A DNA stretch of 64,000 nt from NCBI RefSeq assembly GCF_024168825.1, contig NZ_JALJWH010000001.1:248001-312000 (forward strand), given 5' to 3'. Below are positions 16,545 to 24,489 of the stretch, piece by piece. How positions within the stretch are numbered: position 1 is the first letter of the stretch; each line of letters starts with the position of its first letter. The notes beneath the pieces were generated by a model. The model was given only the letters and a program-made list of their open reading frames with translations, was not told where the DNA came from and made no database searches. The stretch comes from Paenarthrobacter sp. A20 (GTDB lineage Bacteria; Actinomycetota; Actinomycetes; Actinomycetales; Micrococcaceae). The position numbers and the translations under genes are program-made.

Positions 16545-17480
16545 ATGACTACCATCACCATGACGTTGAGCTCCCCGGACGTTGTCCTCAAGGATGGCAA
16601 GGGATCGCTGACTGCGTCCGTCACCAACGGCTCCGCCGAAGCCGAGCGGGTAGTGCTCGGCGCGTTCCCCGGGCAGGTGACCAATCCGCCGTCGACAACG
16701 TACGCCACCATCCCCAACCCGCTGCGGACCATCGCAGCCGGGGCCACGGAGCAGTACGTGGTCAGTTTCGACACCGCCGGCGCTGCAGCGGGGAGCTACC
16801 CCGTGAAGCTGATTGCGTACTCCGCCGACGACGCCCCGGAGGACTACGCGGACCAGGCGCATGTCGTCACGTTGAGCGTTCCCGCTGCGGAGGCACCCAA
16901 ACCACCGGCGCCCTTCCCATGGTTGTGGGTGATCATCGGCGGCGTGGTGCTGCTGGCCGTCGTAGGCCTGATCCTGTTCTTCATCTTCAAGGACGCCAAC
17001 GTTCCCGATGTGAAAACCAAGCCGCAGGCCGAAGCGGTGAAGATCATCACCGATGCGGGCTTCACAGCCACCACTTCGCAGACTGAGAGCACTGAGGCGG
17101 AGGGAACGGTGGTGAACCAGACCCCGGCCGGCGGCGAGAAAGTGGGCCGCGGCAGCACGGTGAACCTGGAAATCGCGGTGCCGGTAAGGGCCACCGTGCC
17201 GGACGTGCTGGGGCAGCGCATCGAGGATGCGCGGGCGGCTTTCCAGGCCGCCAAGCTGCAACTGGACTTCACGCAAGGATCCCAGTGTTTCTCGTCCGCC
17301 TTTGAGCCGCTCTTCAGGCCCTGCATCGTGGTGGGGGTGAACCCTGACGTCGGCAGCAAGGTCAACCAGAACGCGTTGGTCCTGGTGCGGACGGAGCCAC
17401 GGCTGAGCCCCATCTTCGATCCCCTGCCAAACATCTGCATGACCAATCCGCAGGCCTGTGTGCTGAGGCTGCAACGGTGA
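16545..17480 (+). CDS. Single-pass membrane protein with two PASTA domains, end of CIS operon
   Basis: I choose ATG 16545, which has GGAG 10 bp upstream. Residues 1-115 form a beta-rich N-terminal domain without a signal peptide (MTTITMTLSSPDVVLKDG; LTASVTNGSAEAERVVLG), probably cytoplasmic. Residues about 124-147 are one transmembrane helix (FPWLWVIIGGVVLLAVVGLI). The outer part has two PASTA repeats: VPDVKTKPQAEAVKIITDAGF up to STVNLEIA, then VPDVLGQRIEDARAAFQAAKL up to VLVRTEP. PASTA domains bind peptidoglycan or muropeptides, as in PknB and PBPs. Within a CIS operon this topology could tether the cytosolic particle to membrane and wall. C-terminal Cys residues may pair. Confidence 0.78.
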   Translation: MTTITMTLSSPDVVLKDGKGSLTASVTNGSAEAERVVLGAFPGQVTNPPSTTYATIPNPLRTIAAGATEQYVVSFDTAGAAAGSYPVKLIAYSADDAPEDYADQAHVVTLSVPAAEAPKPPAPFPWLWVIIGGVVLLAVVGLILFFIFKDANVPDVKTKPQAEAVKIITDAGFTATTSQTESTEAEGTVVNQTPAGGEKVGRGSTVNLEIAVPVRATVPDVLGQRIEDARAAFQAAKLQLDFTQGSQCFSSAFEPLFRPCIVVGVNPDVGSKVNQNALVLVRTEPRLSPIFDPLPNICMTNPQACVLRLQR

Positions 17481-17523
17481 GACGGTTTTGCCTGCTGGGG
17501 CCGACGCTATGAAAAGATCAACC

Positions 17524-18759
17524 ATGCGTCCGATGCAGCACTCCAGCAAACTCCAGAACGTCCGCTATGAACTCCGCGGTCCCATCCTCCAGGCTGCCAA
17601 GGCCATGGAGGCCGAGGGACACCGCATCCTCAAGATGAACCTTGGGGACACCGCGCCGTTCGGTTTGGAGGCGCCGGAGTCTGTTGTGGTGGACATGATT
17701 CACCACCTCCGCGGCGCGCAGGGCTACAGCGATTCGAAGGGCATCTTCTCCGCCCGCACCGCCATCTCGCAGTACTACCAAACCCGCGGGCTGATGACCA
17801 TCGGCGTCGAGGACGTCTTTATTGGCAACGGCGTCAGCGAGCTCATTTCCATGACCCTGCAGGCGTTCATGGAGAACGGCGACGAGATCCTCATCCCTGC
17901 CCCGGACTACCCGCTCTGGACTGCTGCCGTGACGCTCACCGGTGGCCAGGCAGTGCACTACCTCTGTGATGAAGACGAGAACTGGTGGCCGAATATGGCC
18001 GATGTCGAAGCGAAGATCACCCCGCGCACGCGTGGGATTGTCATCATCAACCCGAACAACCCCACGGGCGCCGTGTATCCGCGGCATATCCTGGAGCAGT
18101 TCGCAGCCCTTGCCCGGAAACACGACCTTGTCCTGTTCTCCGATGAGATCTACGAAAAGATCCGCTACGTCGATGCTCCCCATATCCACACCGCCGCCGT
18201 GGCAGAGGACGTGTGCGTCCTGACATTCAGCGGGCTGTCCAAGGCGTACCGCATGCCCGGCTACCGGGCCGGATGGGTTGCCGTCACCGGGCCGTTGACA
18301 GCGACGGCGGCCTACCGGGAGTCCCTGGAACTACTGGCTTCACTACGGTTATGCGCCAACGTCCCGGCGCAGCACGCCATCCAAACCTGCCTTGGCGGGT
18401 ATCAAAGCATCGAAGCCCTCATCCGTCCCGGTGGGCGGCTTCGCGAGCAACGGGATCTCGCCTGGAAATTGTTGACGGCGATCCCGGGCGTCAGCTGCGT
18501 TCCGGCTGCCGGCGCCATGTACCTCTTTCCCCGCCTTGACCCGGAGATCTACCCCATCGAGAGCGACGAGAAGTTCGTGCTGCAGCTCCTCCAGGAGCAG
18601 AAGATCCTGGTCTCGCACGGCACGGCCTTCAACTGGCCAACGCCCGACCATTTCCGTTTCGTGATCCTGCCGGACGTGGGAGACATCGAGGAAGCGGTGC
18701 GCCGCATCTCCACCTACCTCGCCGCGTACCGGAACCGCCCCACGGACGAGCCCAACTGA
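17524..18759 (+). CDS. alaA: Alanine aminotransferase (AlaA-type, PLP-dependent)
   Basis: The sequence follows E. coli AlaA closely: HSSKLQNVRYELRGPILQAA, GYSDSKGIFSARTAISQYY, PAPDYPLWTAAVTLTGG, IVIINPNNPTGAVYP, and the PLP-lysine motif FSGLSKAYRMPGYRAGW near residue 240; LRLCANVPAQHAIQTCLGGY is also conserved. The enzyme interconverts pyruvate plus glutamate and alanine plus 2-oxoglutarate in the cytoplasm. I prefer ATG 17524 (MRPMQHSSKL); ATG 17509 is also in frame. The stop codon lies inside a dispersed palindromic repeat. Confidence 0.93.
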   Translation: MRPMQHSSKLQNVRYELRGPILQAAKAMEAEGHRILKMNLGDTAPFGLEAPESVVVDMIHHLRGAQGYSDSKGIFSARTAISQYYQTRGLMTIGVEDVFIGNGVSELISMTLQAFMENGDEILIPAPDYPLWTAAVTLTGGQAVHYLCDEDENWWPNMADVEAKITPRTRGIVIINPNNPTGAVYPRHILEQFAALARKHDLVLFSDEIYEKIRYVDAPHIHTAAVAEDVCVLTFSGLSKAYRMPGYRAGWVAVTGPLTATAAYRESLELLASLRLCANVPAQHAIQTCLGGYQSIEALIRPGGRLREQRDLAWKLLTAIPGVSCVPAAGAMYLFPRLDPEIYPIESDEKFVLQLLQEQKILVSHGTAFNWPTPDHFRFVILPDVGDIEEAVRRISTYLAAYRNRPTDEPN

Positions 18760-18816
18760 GTCGCAGCACATGCCGTTTTGAGCGCTCACAACGCCCTGAT
18801 CTGCGACCTACTTGGG
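18751..18816. repeat. Dispersed palindromic repeat, copy 1
   Basis: Outer arms CCCAActgaGTCGCAG and CTGCGACctacTTGGG enclose an inner near-palindrome CGTTTTGAGCGCTCACAACG. The TGA of the alanine aminotransferase gene is part of the left arm. The same element, with the same outer arms and TGAG core but a different middle stem, recurs at 28113 and 52724. Its position flush with a stop codon suggests a terminator or an RNA-processing hairpin. Confidence 0.8.
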
Positions 18817-18832
18817 TGGGGCCGGTCGAAAG

Positions 18833-18859
18833 TGTCACACTTCCCGCGTCGGATCCGAC
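18833..18859 (+). promoter_or_regulatory. Candidate ECF41-type promoter
   Basis: TGTCACA at 18833-18839 is followed after 16 bp by CGAC at 18856-18859, and the next gene starts 38 bp further on. The published ECF41 promoter pattern is TGTCACA with a CGTC-like -10, recalled rather than looked up here. The adjoining genes are an ECF41-type sigma factor and its usual partner, so autoregulation through this promoter is likely. Confidence 0.6.
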
Positions 18860-18897
18860 ATCCCTGACGTAAGACTCCATCGCTGAAGGGAAACATC

Positions 18898-19356
18898 ATG
18901 CCCCGCATCAACATCGGCCGCAGCAACAAACTCGGCTACGCCGCCGTCATCGGGCTGGAAGGCTACGCCCGCAAGTCAGTCGACCCGGATCTGTATGAAC
19001 TGATCAAGCTCCGCGCCTCCATCCTGAACGGCTGCGGTTTCTGCGTGGACATGCACGCCACGGACGGCGGCAAGCGCGGAATTCCCGCCCGCAAACTGCA
19101 TGCCGTCGCAGCGTGGCAGCATTCGAAAGTGTTCTTCGATGCCCGCGAGCAAGCGGTACTGGCCCTCACGGACGCCGTGACTCAGCTCGGCCCTGAGACG
19201 GTCACCGACGAAATCTGGAACGCGGCGGCCACCCATTTCGACGACGGCCAGATGGGCGGCCTCATTCTGGCCATCTCCACCATCAACGTCTGGAACCGGG
19301 TTGCCATCAGCACCCAGATGGAGCCGCCGTTGGATGAGAAGAACCCACTGGTCTGA
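18898..19356 (+). CDS. Carboxymuconolactone decarboxylase / AhpD-family protein, ECF41 partner
   Basis: This 152-residue protein has the AhpD-like active-site motif NGCGFCVDMH (Cys46, Cys49, His53) and the typical helices LRASIL and VLALTDAVTQLGPETV. Such proteins are thiol-dependent peroxidases or gamma-carboxymuconolactone decarboxylase relatives; the two Cys indicate the redox branch. It lies 17 bp upstream of an ECF41-type sigma factor gene, the standard arrangement for ECF41 and its COE (carboxymuconolactone decarboxylase/oxidoreductase/epimerase) partner. A GAAGGGAAAC ribosome-binding site precedes the ATG. Confidence 0.88.
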   Translation: MPRINIGRSNKLGYAAVIGLEGYARKSVDPDLYELIKLRASILNGCGFCVDMHATDGGKRGIPARKLHAVAAWQHSKVFFDAREQAVLALTDAVTQLGPETVTDEIWNAAATHFDDGQMGGLILAISTINVWNRVAISTQMEPPLDEKNPLV

Positions 19357-19373
19357 GCGGTAGCGTTGGCAGC

Positions 19374-20270
19374 ATGACTCTTGGGGTGTCGGCCACTGCG
19401 GCGTGGCAGAGCGAACGGAACCGGCTGCTGGGGATCGCGTACCGGATGCTGGGCGACTTCGGCCATGCCGAGGACGTCGTCTCTGAGGTTGCGATCGACG
19501 CCGTACGGCAGGAGCGGAAAGCGGAGTCCCGGGTGGATTCCTGGCCCGCGTGGCTGACCACCGTGTGCGTCCGGCGATCCGTGGATCGCGTCCGCCAACT
19601 CGCCGCAGTGAGGGAAGACTACATTGGCCCATGGCTGCCCGAGCCGCTGGATATGGCCACACTCCCAGAGGAAGCGGTGGCCAACCGCGAGCTCTTGTCA
19701 TTGACCTTGCTGCACCTCGCCGAGCAATTGGCCCCGGAGGCGCGGGCAGCTTTGGTGCTGCACCGCGCCTTCGGGATGTCCGCCCCGGAAATCGCGGAAA
19801 TCCTGGAGAAAACACCCGCCGCTGTGCGGCAGATGATTTCCCGCGCCGAACGCCGTCTGGACATCGACCCGGAAGCCCCCGCTCCCCGGGCGAAGGACCG
19901 GGCAGCGTTGGACAAACTGGTACACGCCATTGAACAGGGCGAACTGGAGACCGTGGTGGCCATGCTTGATCGGGACGCTATCCTATGGGCCGACGGCGGC
20001 GGCAAGGTAAAGAGCGCCATGAACCCGCTCTTCGGGGCGGCAAGGATCTCACGCTTCTTTGCGGGCATTTTCGGCAAAGCGGTGGTTTTCGATCCCGTGC
20101 GGCCGGTCCGGGCCGAAATCGTCGAGGTGAACGGCGAAGCGGCCCTGGTGCTCAGGCATCACGGCCGTGCAGACATCGTGACGATCAATTGCGGACCGGA
20201 CGGGACCATCCGGGAGCTGCGCCAGCTTTCCAACCCGGACAAGCTGACGCGGCTTTCGCTTGTTCGTTAG
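19374..20270 (+). CDS. sigJ: RNA polymerase sigma factor, ECF41 family (SigJ-like) with SnoaL-like extension
   Basis: Region 2 (NRLLGIAYRMLGDFGHAEDV) and region 4 (AALVLHRAFGMSAPEIAEIL; AVRQMISRAERRL) are clear. Two ECF41 signatures are present: WLPEP at residues 87-91 in the linker, and DGGGK at 207-211 in the C-terminal SnoaL-like domain that tunes sigma activity. No anti-sigma gene is adjacent, as is normal for ECF41, in which the extension acts as the built-in regulator. It would direct transcription of the preceding AhpD-like gene and itself. The natural inducer is unknown. Confidence 0.9.
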   Translation: MTLGVSATAAWQSERNRLLGIAYRMLGDFGHAEDVVSEVAIDAVRQERKAESRVDSWPAWLTTVCVRRSVDRVRQLAAVREDYIGPWLPEPLDMATLPEEAVANRELLSLTLLHLAEQLAPEARAALVLHRAFGMSAPEIAEILEKTPAAVRQMISRAERRLDIDPEAPAPRAKDRAALDKLVHAIEQGELETVVAMLDRDAILWADGGGKVKSAMNPLFGAARISRFFAGIFGKAVVFDPVRPVRAEIVEVNGEAALVLRHHGRADIVTINCGPDGTIRELRQLSNPDKLTRLSLVR

Positions 20271-20273
20271 TTC

Positions 20274-21086
20274 CTAGTCCCCCGCAGAGCCACTCACGCG
20301 AAGGGCGTTGATGATCGCCGGGATGGAGGCGATCAGCATGATCACCGCCCACACCAGCGCCACCACCACGGTGATCAGGGCCCAGAATTGATCCCCGATG
20401 GACACCAGCGGTCCAGGCAAGAAACCGTGAATGACGCCCAGAATGATCTGGAGCAGCACGGACACCGCCAGGAGCACCACCAAGCCCGTGACCTTGAGGA
20501 ACTTCGGCTGGCTGAGGATCAGCAGCACGGCGAATACGATCTTGAGCAGCAACAGCAGGCCCAGAATGGCCGCGGCCTGGCCCTTGGGAAAGCTCCCCCA
20601 CAGGGCCAGGTACGCGATGGTTCCAAACGGAGCTGCCACGAAGAGCCCGATCATGAGGAACAGTTTCGCCAACGCCAGCATCGCCGTGATGAATGCAGCG
20701 ATAACCCACAGCAGCGTCACGATCAGGGTGGCAAGGCCCTGAACACGCCCATAGGTCCGAAGGTCCATGATCAGGCTGAGCCCCAGCATCACCACCGTGA
20801 ACAGCACAAGTCCATCCAGGAATGCCAGAAAACCAATACCGGCACCCGGTGGATCGGAGTCCGCGCGCTGTGTCTTGAGGAAGAGTTCCAGCGGAACGCC
20901 CAGTTTGTTGGCGTCGGCGGCGGAGACGGGCTCGACGGCGGCCTGGCCCAGCAGCAGCGACATGCCCACCTCGGCCAGGACTACTACGGCGAAGACAACC
21001 AGTGCCGCGTAGAAGAAGGGACGGCGCAGGGCATCCGGGTCAGGCCCGCTGCGGAACCCCTCGCGAATTGACCACGCTGCGGCCAT
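20274..21086 (-). CDS. Polytopic membrane protein of unknown function
   Basis: This 270-residue protein has about six strongly hydrophobic segments: YAALVVFAVVVLAEVGMSLL, LVLFTVVMLGLSLIM, LATLIVTLLWVIAAFITAML, LMIGLFVAAPFGTIAYLALW, ILGLLLLLKIVFAVLLIL, LVVLLAVSVLLQIILGVI and LITVVVALVWAVIMLIASI. The N-terminus carries a charged EGFRSGPDPDALRRP patch. I see no transporter or enzyme signature. It converges on the sigma factor gene with only 3 bp between the stops. A role in the membrane is all that can be said. Confidence 0.75.
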   Translation of the reverse strand: MAAAWSIREGFRSGPDPDALRRPFFYAALVVFAVVVLAEVGMSLLLGQAAVEPVSAADANKLGVPLELFLKTQRADSDPPGAGIGFLAFLDGLVLFTVVMLGLSLIMDLRTYGRVQGLATLIVTLLWVIAAFITAMLALAKLFLMIGLFVAAPFGTIAYLALWGSFPKGQAAAILGLLLLLKIVFAVLLILSQPKFLKVTGLVVLLAVSVLLQIILGVIHGFLPGPLVSIGDQFWALITVVVALVWAVIMLIASIPAIINALRVSGSAGD

Positions 21087-21216
21087 GGGTCAATTGTGGC
21101 ACTGGGGGTTTCAAATACAAGGTTCGTCCCGTGGGCTCCTGACCTTCTTTGGATCCGGGGGTGTCCGGCTGCAACCACCACGGGTTGATCCCCGGTTGTG
21201 GTGGCGGGAATGAGGG

Positions 21217-21666
21217 TCAGGATGCCACGGCCGACCGGCGCCGAAGCCGCGCTACCAGCGTGGCGGCGAGTAACGCCGTCGTGATTTCCAGTCCGATGAC
21301 CAGCAACAGTCCGGCGGCGCCGGATGAAGCAACAGCGTTCGACGCCGGTCCCCCGCCGTGCGCGTGGCCGGAACCGCCTGCTGCCAGCAGCAGGACAGCA
21401 TGCAGACCCACCATTGCCAGGGCTGAAATGGTCACTTGATGCAGCGCGCCGACCCGGCTGTGGCGCCAGATGTGAACAGTGCACGGGATGCACACGGCGG
21501 CCAGGCCGATCATGAGGATGCCCAGCCAGGCGTCGTGGTGTCCCGAGGCCGCGAGCCAGAGATGCACTGCGCAGGAAACGGCTGTCAGCGCTGCGCAGAG
21601 GCGGGGATGGAGGACGGGCCCGCGTGAACGGACCCGTCCTGCAGTGATTGTCATGGCTAGTGGCAC
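21217..21666 (-). CDS. Small membrane protein downstream of the amine oxidase
   Basis: This protein has four or five hydrophobic segments ([86 protein letters not shown]). Histidine-rich loops ([17 protein letters not shown]) could bind copper. The GTG start at 21666 overlaps the end of the copper amine oxidase gene; ATG 21654 is the alternative. Coupling to a copper enzyme and the His content suggest, as inference only, a role in copper supply or maturation. Confidence 0.7.
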   Translation of the reverse strand: MPLAMTITAGRVRSRGPVLHPRLCAALTAVSCAVHLWLAASGHHDAWLGILMIGLAAVCIPCTVHIWRHSRVGALHQVTISALAMVGLHAVLLLAAGGSGHAHGGGPASNAVASSGAAGLLLVIGLEITTALLAATLVARLRRRSAVAS

Positions 21667-23636
21667 TGCCCGGAGGCTTCGCCGTGCGCGTCATCGGCTG
21701 CTTCACCGGAGGCAACGGACCCACTGTGGCAGCTCGATCCCGAGGTGTTGGCCGGCACATCCAGGACGGGGCTGCGGTCGAAGAAGCCCTCGGGACGCAG
21801 CTTGAAGCCAACAGTGTCCACGGGCATGATGGGCCAGTCTTCCACGCGCGGGAAGTGCGTGAGGCCAAAAGTGTGCCACACGACAATGTCCTGGCCGTCG
21901 ATGTCGCGGTCCTGGGCAATGTACGCGGGCAGGCCAGCGCCTCCGGAGTGCTGGTTGACGAAGTCGCCGGTGGGGTAGCGCTCCTCGTCGGAGTAGCGCG
22001 TGACCCACACGTCCTTGGTGGCGAAGGCTGCCCGCTTCGCAATGGAGGAACCCGGGTCTGCCAGCAATGTGGGCTGGTTTTCTGCGTGGAGCTTGTAGCC
22101 GACCGGTTCGCCGAGCCGGTTGCGGGACTCCGGGTTGGAGATGATCCAAGTCCGGCCCGCCCGGGCATCGGCTTCACGGACGCCATCGGACTCCTTGGCC
22201 AGGAGCGTGCGCTTGCGGGAGAACGCGTTGCCACGTTCGTTGCCTTCGCCCATGGCCTGGCGAACCACGTCTTCTTCCTCCACGCGGTTGGTGAAGCCAT
22301 CAATAGCCATATCCAAGCGGGCGCTGAAGAGGTGCTGGTGGAACGGGGCTCCTAGGCCGGGGGCCAGCTGGGAGATGTTGTCCGAGCCGCCTTCGGGGAA
22401 GGCACTGGTGAAGACGACGCCGGTGGCCTTGGCTTCGAACTCGATGGTGCCGTCCAGGTAGAGGTACCAGTAGAAGCCGTAGTCGTAGTTGCCAATGGTG
22501 GTGAAGAAGGAGATCACCAAGCGGCGGTTGCGGCGGGTGTAGTTGATGCCGCTCCAGAGGTCGGAGTGCTTGGAGAGGATGCCCCAGTCTTCCTCATGCA
22601 TGCAGATGCCGTTGCGGATTTCGCGGGGGTTGCCGAAAGCGTCGCTGATGACCGGGCTGAGGTAGGTGATGTCACCCAGGCAGTCACAGCCCAGTTCCAG
22701 GGAGTTGGCGTACTGGCCCACGAGGTATTCGCCGGTGTCGAAGTAGTTCTGCCAGGACCGGATGGGCGAGGGATCGCCGTACGGCACCACCATCTCGGCG
22801 ATCGAGGCGCGGTTGATGATGGGCCGCTTCGTGTCGCCATCCTGGAAGGCAAGGTTGTGGAGGACAACTCCTTCGCGGACATCGAAGCCGACATCCACGC
22901 TCCACTTTTCCCACTCCACGTGGTTGTTGCCGGTGACGGTGAAACTCGGTCCCTCCGGCTGGGTGATGCTGATGGGCTTCTGGGTGGTGCGGAGTGGGCC
23001 GGTGAGTTCCGGATCGGTGTAGTTTCCGTGTTCCGCCGGGATCGGCATCACGCCAAGGTCAATGACCTGGGTGACTTCCTTATTCACCACGTCCACGTAG
23101 GCCACCAGCCCGTCCACGGGGTGGGCCCAGGCGCTGTCCTCCGGGAAGTCCTGCACAAAGGCCAGACCACGGAGGATGCGGCGGCCGCGTTCTTCTTCAT
23201 ATTCAAAGTAGCCGGCGGACAGCGGAGCAACGCGTACTTTTTCCACCTCCAGGTCCCGGGCCGCAAGGGCAGCCAGCCAGCGCTCATCCGTGGCCAGGAG
23301 CGACTCGACTACCTCGAATTCCTCTTCCAGCACAGGGAGTTCGCCGGATACTTTGGTGTCCAGTTCCGTTGCCGAAAGGACCTCGCTGCGGGTGACGGAG
23401 ACCAGGACGTCGGTGGGAGCACCACCGGAAATGTCGTGGAGGAAGACCCGGAAGCGGCGGTCCAGCTCCGTGGCGCTGCGGGAGGGATCCACCAGGCCAA
23501 GGTAGGCGATCCGCTTCTCCGTGCCCAGATGTCCGGCGGCCTGCAGGATTCCCTGCACCAGGGAGATTTCGGCGCCCGTTGCCAGGCTGTACTGCGTTTC
23601 CTCGATGGCGACTGTCTCAGTTGCTGTGGGCGTCAT
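21657..23636 (-). CDS. tynA: Copper-containing primary amine oxidase (phenylethylamine/tyramine oxidase)
   Basis: The 659-residue protein matches the Arthrobacter globiformis amine oxidase pattern. The precursor of the TPQ cofactor is Tyr384 in [10 protein letters not shown], the catalytic base is Asp300 in [11 protein letters not shown], and the copper ligands are His433 and His435 in FHQHLF and His593 in [12 protein letters not shown]. It oxidises primary amines such as phenylethylamine or tyramine to aldehyde, ammonia and hydrogen peroxide. No signal peptide is visible, as in the Arthrobacter enzymes. The C-terminus ends in a Cys/His-rich tail (SSCHSG...HGEASGQCH). A TetR-type regulator is divergent across a palindromic operator; the aldehyde dehydrogenase at 26.7 kb could use the product. 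Confidence 0.95.
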   Translation of the reverse strand: MTPTATETVAIEETQYSLATGAEISLVQGILQAAGHLGTEKRIAYLGLVDPSRSATELDRRFRVFLHDISGGAPTDVLVSVTRSEVLSATELDTKVSGELPVLEEEFEVVESLLATDERWLAALAARDLEVEKVRVAPLSAGYFEYEEERGRRILRGLAFVQDFPEDSAWAHPVDGLVAYVDVVNKEVTQVIDLGVMPIPAEHGNYTDPELTGPLRTTQKPISITQPEGPSFTVTGNNHVEWEKWSVDVGFDVREGVVLHNLAFQDGDTKRPIINRASIAEMVVPYGDPSPIRSWQNYFDTGEYLVGQYANSLELGCDCLGDITYLSPVISDAFGNPREIRNGICMHEEDWGILSKHSDLWSGINYTRRNRRLVISFFTTIGNYDYGFYWYLYLDGTIEFEAKATGVVFTSAFPEGGSDNISQLAPGLGAPFHQHLFSARLDMAIDGFTNRVEEEDVVRQAMGEGNERGNAFSRKRTLLAKESDGVREADARAGRTWIISNPESRNRLGEPVGYKLHAENQPTLLADPGSSIAKRAAFATKDVWVTRYSDEERYPTGDFVNQHSGGAGLPAYIAQDRDIDGQDIVVWHTFGLTHFPRVEDWPIMPVDTVGFKLRPEGFFDRSPVLDVPANTSGSSCHSGSVASGEAADDAHGEASGQCH

Positions 23637-23672
23637 GGCTGCCTCTTGTCCGGGACCTATGATGGTCAGGAT

Positions 23673-23698
23673 TTATTTTCTATAGGTGTAGAGAATAA
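23673..23698. promoter_or_regulatory. Palindromic operator between amine oxidase and TetR genes
   Basis: TTATTTTCTA and TAGAGAATAA form 10-bp arms (9 of 10 matching) around a 6-bp centre. The site lies between the divergent amine oxidase and TetR-family genes, 37 bp from the oxidase start. A TetR dimer bound here could repress both directions. Confidence 0.65.
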
Positions 23699-23758
23699 CC
23701 AAAACGTAAGATGGGTCACAAGACCTGTCCACCATTTATTTTTCCGGGAGCCCACACA

Positions 23759-24349
23759 GTGCCAAAGATTGTGGACCACGATCAACGACGCCTCGAACTG
23801 GTGGACGCAACCTGGCGGATCATCGCAAGGCTGGGCATGGAAGGCGCCACCATGCGGGAAATCGCCGAAGAAGCCGGCTTCGCCAACGGTGCGCTCAAAC
23901 CATACTTCCCCACCAAGGACCTACTGCTGACCTCGGCCTTCGGGCACGTGTTCAACCGCACCAACCAGCGCATCGCCACCATGACGGAAGGACTCTCAGG
24001 AGTCGCAGCGCTCCGGGCCTTCTGCACCGAAGTCCTGCCGCTGGATGAGGAACGCGTCAACGAAGCCCGCCTCGTCATCCCGTTCTGGCAGAAGGCACTC
24101 AACGACGCCCACATGGCAGCCCTCCACAGCGAGTCCATGAACCAGTGGCACACCACCATCACCGCGCATACGGCAGCAGCCCGGGCGGCCGGCGAGATCG
24201 CCACCCCCATTGGGGACGCCGCCGTCGCCGATCACCTGCTCAACATGATGCTCGGCGCGCAGATCGTGGCGGCACTGTCCCCAGCGGAACACTTTTCGCA
24301 GGACTTGGCAGGGCAGTTGGACAACTACTTGGTCCTGCTGGCGGGTTAG
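23759..24349 (+). CDS. TetR-family regulator, probable controller of the amine oxidase
   Basis: I choose GTG 23759, preceded by GGGAG at a good distance; the frame is open to 23711. The N-terminal helix-turn-helix is classic (RRLELVDATWRIIARLGMEGATMREIAEEAGFANGALKPYF spans about residues 10-50; the quoted stretch is given as ATMREIAEEAGFANGALKPY at its core). The C-terminal domain is of the BetI-like kind (EARLVIPFWQKALND; HLLNMMLGAQIVAAL). It faces the amine oxidase gene across the 26-bp palindrome. The likely ligand is an amine or its aldehyde product; this is inference from context. Confidence 0.85.
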   Translation: MPKIVDHDQRRLELVDATWRIIARLGMEGATMREIAEEAGFANGALKPYFPTKDLLLTSAFGHVFNRTNQRIATMTEGLSGVAALRAFCTEVLPLDEERVNEARLVIPFWQKALNDAHMAALHSESMNQWHTTITAHTAAARAAGEIATPIGDAAVADHLLNMMLGAQIVAALSPAEHFSQDLAGQLDNYLVLLAG

Positions 24350-24400
24350 ACAGCGAGTAGCGACCCGTGCTTACTGTCAGCATTGGCTCGATTTACCGTT

Positions 24401-24434
24401 TACAGATTGGTAGCGGAATCGCCAGGAATCTGTA
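24401..24434. promoter_or_regulatory. Inverted repeat upstream of HTH/nucleotidyltransferase pair
   Basis: TACAGATT at 24401-24408 and AATCTGTA at 24427-24434 are perfect 8-bp arms separated by 18 bp, in an AT-rich stretch about 55-90 bp before the HTH gene. An autoregulatory operator for that HTH protein is possible. Confidence 0.4.
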
Positions 24435-24489
24435 ATCTCTACAGGAATGACCAATTACATATTCATAGCGATACCGATATGATTATGAA

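Noticed and set aside
6088..17480. Prophage remnant
   Set aside because: Only tail-like genes are present in CIS order, without capsid, portal, terminase, lysis or integrase genes; the spike, cap and baseplate types are those of contractile injection systems.
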